The notes under the pieces: model-generated | What the model was told of the DNA's origin: nothing | The model's database searches: none | What the model saw: only the letters and a program-made list of their open reading frames with translations | Source: Nocardia pseudobrasiliensis NBRC 108224 | Lineage (GTDB): Bacteria > Actinomycetota > Actinomycetes > Mycobacteriales > Mycobacteriaceae | Direction of reading: 5' to 3' | Length of the DNA stretch: 64,000 bases | NCBI RefSeq assembly: GCF_001613105.1 | Contig: NZ_BDBS01000040.1 | Coordinates: forward strand, 1 to 64,000 | Position numbers and translations under genes: made by a program | Part shown: piece after piece, positions 60,788-64,000 of the stretch | How the letters are laid out: each line of letters begins with the position of its first letter | Numbering within the stretch: the stretch's first letter is position 1

Positions 60788-61888
60788 GTGTCGACCCTCT
60801 GCAACTACCCCGACTGCACGCGGCCCATCACGCGCGGCGGTGGCCCCGGACGGCCCTCGGAATACTGCGATCATCCCGAGCACACGCGCTGGCGAGCGTG
60901 GCGGGAACGGCAGCGACGCCAGCAGGACGATGAGCAGACCCCGGCCGCTAACGTCACTGTGACGCAACAGGGTCCGGTGACCGCGGCGCGGCTGCGCGCC
61001 GATGAGCTGCTCACCCAGTTCACGACGTTGGCCGATCAGCTGGGCGACACCTTGACCGCGGCGGTCGCGCAGATGTCGACCCTGGCCGACCCGTCGGTGG
61101 CCGAGGCGCAGGTGCAGGCCACTCAGGCCGATGCGGCGCGGCGGATCGCCGAGGCGCAGATGGCCGCGGTCACCGCCGAACAGGCGCGCCGCGACGCCGA
61201 ACAGGCGCGGGCGGGCGCGGAATCGGCGGCCGAGGATGCCGCGGCGGCCGCCGAACAGGCCGAGGGGCGCATCGCCGAGGCGGTGGCGGCGCGCGACGAC
61301 GCGCTCGGCGAGGTCGAGCGGGTCACCAAGCGGGCCGCCGATGAGGTGTTCGAGGCCCGCTCCCAGGCCGAGGCCGAGATCCGCGCCATCCGCCGCGACA
61401 CCGCCGACGCCATCGACCGGGCCCGCGAACAGGCCGGCGAGGAGATCGCGCTGGCGCGGCAGAAGGCCGGCGCCGAGGTCGAGCGGGTCAAACGCGAAGC
61501 CGCCCAGCAGATCACCGCCGCCGCGGCCGAACGCGATCTGGCCGTGCAGCGCGCCGCCGACGCCGAACGCGCCATCGAACGCGCCGAGGCCGCGGTCACC
61601 GAACGCGCCCAGGCCCTCACCGACACCCGCGCCGAGCTGGACCGGGTGCGCACCGAACTGGCCCGCACCCACACCGAACTCACCGATGCTCGCCGCACCG
61701 CGGCCGCCGAAATCACCGCGCTGCGCACCGAATTCGCCGCCACCCTGGCCAGCGCCCACCGCGACGCCGCCGACCGCCTGGCCGCCGTCGACGACGCCCG
61801 CGCCCAAACCCTGGTCCGGGCCGAACGCGCCGAACGGTTGCTCGATGAACTGCTGGCCGACTCCCGGCGGGGCGCGACGCCGGCGTGA
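60788..61888 (+). CDS. Zinc-finger plus long coiled-coil protein
   Basis: The 366-residue protein starts with a Cys/His cluster, Cys5, Cys10, Cys27, His29 and His32 (CNYPDC, EYCDHPEHTRW), that should bind zinc. From about residue 85 to 355 it is one long coiled coil rich in Ala, Glu, Arg (QVQATQADAARRIAEAQMAA and similar). The layout recalls plasmid KfrA-like proteins, which bind repeats upstream of their own gene, but the head is not the KfrA domain. GTG 60788 has no Shine-Dalgarno sequence; CTACGAT lies seven bases upstream, so it may be leaderless. Confidence 0.75.
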   Translation: MSTLCNYPDCTRPITRGGGPGRPSEYCDHPEHTRWRAWRERQRRQQDDEQTPAANVTVTQQGPVTAARLRADELLTQFTTLADQLGDTLTAAVAQMSTLADPSVAEAQVQATQADAARRIAEAQMAAVTAEQARRDAEQARAGAESAAEDAAAAAEQAEGRIAEAVAARDDALGEVERVTKRAADEVFEARSQAEAEIRAIRRDTADAIDRAREQAGEEIALARQKAGAEVERVKREAAQQITAAAAERDLAVQRAADAERAIERAEAAVTERAQALTDTRAELDRVRTELARTHTELTDARRTAAAEITALRTEFAATLASAHRDAADRLAAVDDARAQTLVRAERAERLLDELLADSRRGATPA

Positions 61889-62372
61889 GGTGCGTGGCGT
61901 GTGCATGAAGGGTTCGGCGCGCACAGGCGCGATGAGCCCGCGGAGCTTACGGTGGGTCGAGAATTACCTCCCTTGCGACAAACCGATCACCCCGGTGCCC
62001 TCACCGTCGGGTACATGGTCTCTGCGCTAGGTGTACTGACCACCGACGTTGGGGTCGGTCGATGACGGCGCACCGGGCCAGGCGTGGGGGGCGTCCGGAT
62101 CGGCGCGTGTCGCGGCGGGCACCGGTCGGGGCGGCGGGTGGTGCGGTCGGGCAGCCGCACCGCAGCGCGGCCACGGTCGGCAGGGTCGCGGCGGCGGGCA
62201 GCAGACCAGCGGGACGTATGACTGTCACCGGAGAAATCCGGTGCGGCACAGCACCTCCGGCACATCCCCGCGCCGCTCCCGGAATCGGTCCCCGACCCGA
62301 TCCCGGGGGCGGGTTCCGGACAAATTATGGGCAAATGACCAGCTATTGAGGTTGGGGTCATATCATTGTGCT
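61889..62372. other. Intergenic region upstream of the DUF308 gene
   Basis: About 480 bp with no supported gene. TATCAT at 62361-62366 ends six bases before the ATG of the membrane protein, consistent with a leaderless promoter. Confidence 0.45.
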
Positions 62373-62984
62373 ATGCCCCTTCTGCGAGTCACCGGGCGCA
62401 CCGACCTGTTCGCGGGTGATGCCTGGCAGGCGGCGTTCGCCGTCGGATGTGTCTCGGTGGGTCTGGGTGTGGCGATGCTGGTGTGGCCGGACAAGTCGGT
62501 GCGGGTGAGCGAACTGCTGTTCGGCCTGTGCCTGGTGTTGGTGGCGGCCTGGCAGTTCGTGGTCACCTTCCGGGCCCCCATCGGTCGCGGACTGCGGATT
62601 CTGCAGTTGATCACCGCGTTGTTGACGGTGTTGCTGGCGGTGTGGTGTGTGCAGAGCGGGGATTGGGTGTCGTTGTTGGCGTTGTGGGTGGGGATGGGGT
62701 GGGCGATCCACGGCATCGTGCAGGCGATCGTGGCGGTGTGGTCGCCACAGTTGCCCGATACCGGCCGCCAGGAGGCGGTGGGGTTGGGCACGCTGGTGGC
62801 GGGCCTGGCGGTGATCGTGTGGCCGATCGAGACGGTGGCGGCGCTGTCGGTGCTGGTGGGGTTTTTGTCGATGGTGTTGGGCGGGGTGCAGATTCGGACC
62901 GCGGCGCGGATCGGGCGCCCGCTGCCGGTGGGACAGACGGGGTTGGGTGGGTTGTTGCGGTCGCAGCAGCCGTATCGGGGGTGA
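62373..62984 (+). CDS. DUF308/HdeD-like membrane protein
   Basis: The 203-residue protein has six hydrophobic segments in three pairs, as in HdeD: AFAVGCVSVGLGVAMLVWPD, SELLFGLCLVLVAAWQFVV, LTVLLAVWCVQSG, WAIHGIVQAIVAVWS, VAGLAVIVWPIETVAALSVL and MVLGGVQI. The WP(D/I) pair near the end of helices one and five is characteristic. HdeD in enterobacteria is linked to acid stress; the role here is unknown. ATG 62373 lacks a Shine-Dalgarno sequence. Confidence 0.82.
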   Translation: MPLLRVTGRTDLFAGDAWQAAFAVGCVSVGLGVAMLVWPDKSVRVSELLFGLCLVLVAAWQFVVTFRAPIGRGLRILQLITALLTVLLAVWCVQSGDWVSLLALWVGMGWAIHGIVQAIVAVWSPQLPDTGRQEAVGLGTLVAGLAVIVWPIETVAALSVLVGFLSMVLGGVQIRTAARIGRPLPVGQTGLGGLLRSQQPYRG

Positions 62985-63333
62985 TCGTTCGCGGTGTCGG
63001 CGGGGAAAGACCGATGCCGCAGAGGCCCGCCCGCGCGGCGGCGGGTGACCGTGTCGGCGGCTGTGGCTGGCTTCCGCGCGCAAGGGGTGGGGGTGGCACC
63101 GACACTGGCTGACGTCCCCCGCGTCACGCGGGCGGGGAAACCTCGTACGGCGTGTGAGCGGTCGCCGTCGCGGGCGCGCGAGGGACGGTGCCCGCCGGGG
63201 ATGCGGGCGGGTGCGGGGGCGGCGCGATGGTGTCGGTCTCGTGCGTCGAGTGCGGCTGCCCGCAGGGGTGTCGGGCGCGGGGGCGGGCGGCGCACGCTGA
63301 CAGCGGTGAGCCGGTGGTGACGGGAGGGGCGAT
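62985..63333. other. Intergenic region, nothing recognised
   Basis: About 350 bp of very GC-rich sequence. Open frames here are short and have no recognisable features. Confidence 0.35.
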
Positions 63334-63483
63334 ATGGCTACTCGGGCAACGGTTTCGGCGTGTGTGGTGGTCTGTGCGGTGGTGTGTGGGTGCGCGGCGG
63401 GTCGTGTTTGTTCGGTTTGCCGGTTGCTTGGGAGTCGCGGCAGGACGAGAACTCTGGTTACGCTTGCACCTGACGTGGTGTGA
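63334..63483 (+). CDS. Possible 49-residue lipoprotein-like peptide
   Basis: ATG 63334 lies six bases after GGGAGGGG, a good Shine-Dalgarno sequence. The 49-codon frame reads MATRATVSACVVVCAVVCGC, with a hydrophobic core and a lipobox-like VCGC, then a basic Cys-rich tail (CSVCRLLGSRGRTRT). Its last 20 bases overlap the MerR-type promoter, which argues against it or implies interference. It could be a chance frame. Confidence 0.3.
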   Translation: MATRATVSACVVVCAVVCGCAAGRVCSVCRLLGSRGRTRTLVTLAPDVV

Positions 63484-63494
63484 GGTCCTACGGT
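63464..63494 (+). promoter_or_regulatory. MerR-type promoter with 19-bp spacer
   Basis: TTGCAC (63464-63469) and TACGGT (63489-63494) are separated by exactly 19 bp, the long spacer seen in MerR-controlled promoters. The spacer and flank contain an ACCTGACGTGGTGTGAGGT dyad (ACCT-N-AC paired with GT-N-AGGT). The GTG at 63502 begins seven bases after the -10, so the transcript would be leaderless and the product is likely autoregulated. Confidence 0.75.
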
Positions 63495-63501
63495 CGGATC
63501 T

Positions 63502-64000
63502 GTGACCAAGTCGAGTGAAGGTGACGCGCACGACGCGCCCGGTGTGGCTGTGAAGGTCGGTGAGTTGGCGGCCGCGACCGGACTGTCGGTGCGTAGCCTG
63601 CACTACTACGACGAGATCGGACTGTTGTCACCGTCGTGGCGGACAAGTGCCGGGCACCGGTTGTACTCCGCGCGGGACGTGGAACGTCTCTACCGTATCG
63701 GTCTGTTGCGACAGCTCGGGCTGCGGTTGGACGAGGTCGCCGCCGCCCTGACCGACCCCGACTGGGATCTGCTCACCGCCATCCACCAACACATCACCCG
63801 GCTCGACCAGAGCCTTGGGATGGAACATCGGCTACGCAACCGGTTGGCCGCGATGATCGACACCCTCGCTCGACATGGTGAACCCGACATCCACGAACTG
63901 CTCGACACCTTGGAGGACATGGCGATGCTCAACACCAACGTACGACGTCGTATCCCGACCCTGGTCTATCGCGATATCGCTGCGGCCCACGCGTTTCTCA
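63502..64000 (+). CDS. MerR-family regulator fused to a VOC domain, 3' partial
   Basis: The visible 166 residues have MerR helix-turn-helix VKVGELAAATGLSVRSLHYY, DEIGLLSPSWRTSAGHRLYS, RDVERLYRIGLLRQLGLRLDE and a helical linker (TRLDQSLGMEHRLRNRLAAM). The final residues, RRIPTLVYRDIAAAHAFL, match the start of a glyoxalase/VOC domain. A MerR-VOC fusion would sense a ligand with its VOC part. The frame is open at the last base of the window. GTG 63502 fits the leaderless promoter. Confidence 0.85.
   Translation, partial: MTKSSEGDAHDAPGVAVKVGELAAATGLSVRSLHYYDEIGLLSPSWRTSAGHRLYSARDVERLYRIGLLRQLGLRLDEVAAALTDPDWDLLTAIHQHITRLDQSLGMEHRLRNRLAAMIDTLARHGEPDIHELLDTLEDMAMLNTNVRRRIPTLVYRDIAAAHAFL

Overview
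The window is GC-rich (about 70 %), densely coded DNA from an actinobacterium. Gene content suggests a mycolic-acid-containing Corynebacteriales member, most likely Nocardia: an EspC/WXG-type type VII secretion cassette, an LCP cell-wall ligase with a LytR_C tail, a LIP-family secreted lipase, AlkB, a reductase-less nitric oxide synthase, and many GTG and leaderless starts. The genus is an inference. I found no tRNA, rRNA, CRISPR array or intact transposon.

Layout. 1-6.3 kb: LCP protein (5' cut), LexA-like repressor, UvrA2-type ATPase, then two divergent toxin-antitoxin-like modules. 6.3-7.7 kb: decayed flavin monooxygenase and a GNAT acetyltransferase. 7.9-10.7 kb: a four-gene type VII secretion cassette. 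10.7-15.1 kb: ATP-dependent DNA ligase, and an AraC regulator/VOC protein/second UvrA2 operon. 15-22 kb: secreted GH1 glycosidase, BASS transporter, LIP lipase, stand-alone AlkB, TetR regulator with divergent alpha/beta hydrolase. 22-29 kb: AraC regulator, GT39 membrane glycosyltransferase, nitric oxide synthase, broken Lrp/AsnC gene, duplicated FitA-like antitoxin. 28.6-34 kb: UdgX uracil-DNA glycosylase, DJ-1/PfpI protein, OhrR-Ohr-oxidoreductase operon, VOC protein, Old Yellow Enzyme homologue behind a KstR-like palindrome. 34-45.8 kb: O-acetylhomoserine sulfhydrylase, DoxX, double SnoaL protein, TerD, second GH1 enzyme, BisC-type molybdoenzyme, SDR, XRE regulator, AMP nucleosidase. 45.8-48.7 kb: about 1 kb of decayed DNA, a tyrosine recombinase and a 54-residue hydrophobic protein. 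48.8-56 kb: aspartate ammonia-lyase, a secreted protein, and an amino-sugar ABC uptake operon ending in a cytoplasmic GH20 hexosaminidase. 56-64 kb: XRE-cupin regulator with divergent methyltransferase, DinB protein, alpha/beta hydrolase lipoprotein, a repeat-rich non-coding region in front of a zinc/coiled-coil protein, a DUF308 membrane protein, and a MerR-VOC protein cut by the window end.

Themes. DNA protection recurs (LexA, two UvrA2, DNA ligase, UdgX), as does peroxide and electrophile defence (OhrR/Ohr, DJ-1, VOC proteins, oxidoreductases). Several genes begin 6-7 bases after a -10 element without a Shine-Dalgarno sequence and are probably leaderless. The least explained elements are the divergent toxin-antitoxin pair, the type VII cassette, the tandem FitA-like protein, the 54-residue protein beside the recombinase, and the TTTCGT-repeat region before the zinc/coiled-coil gene.
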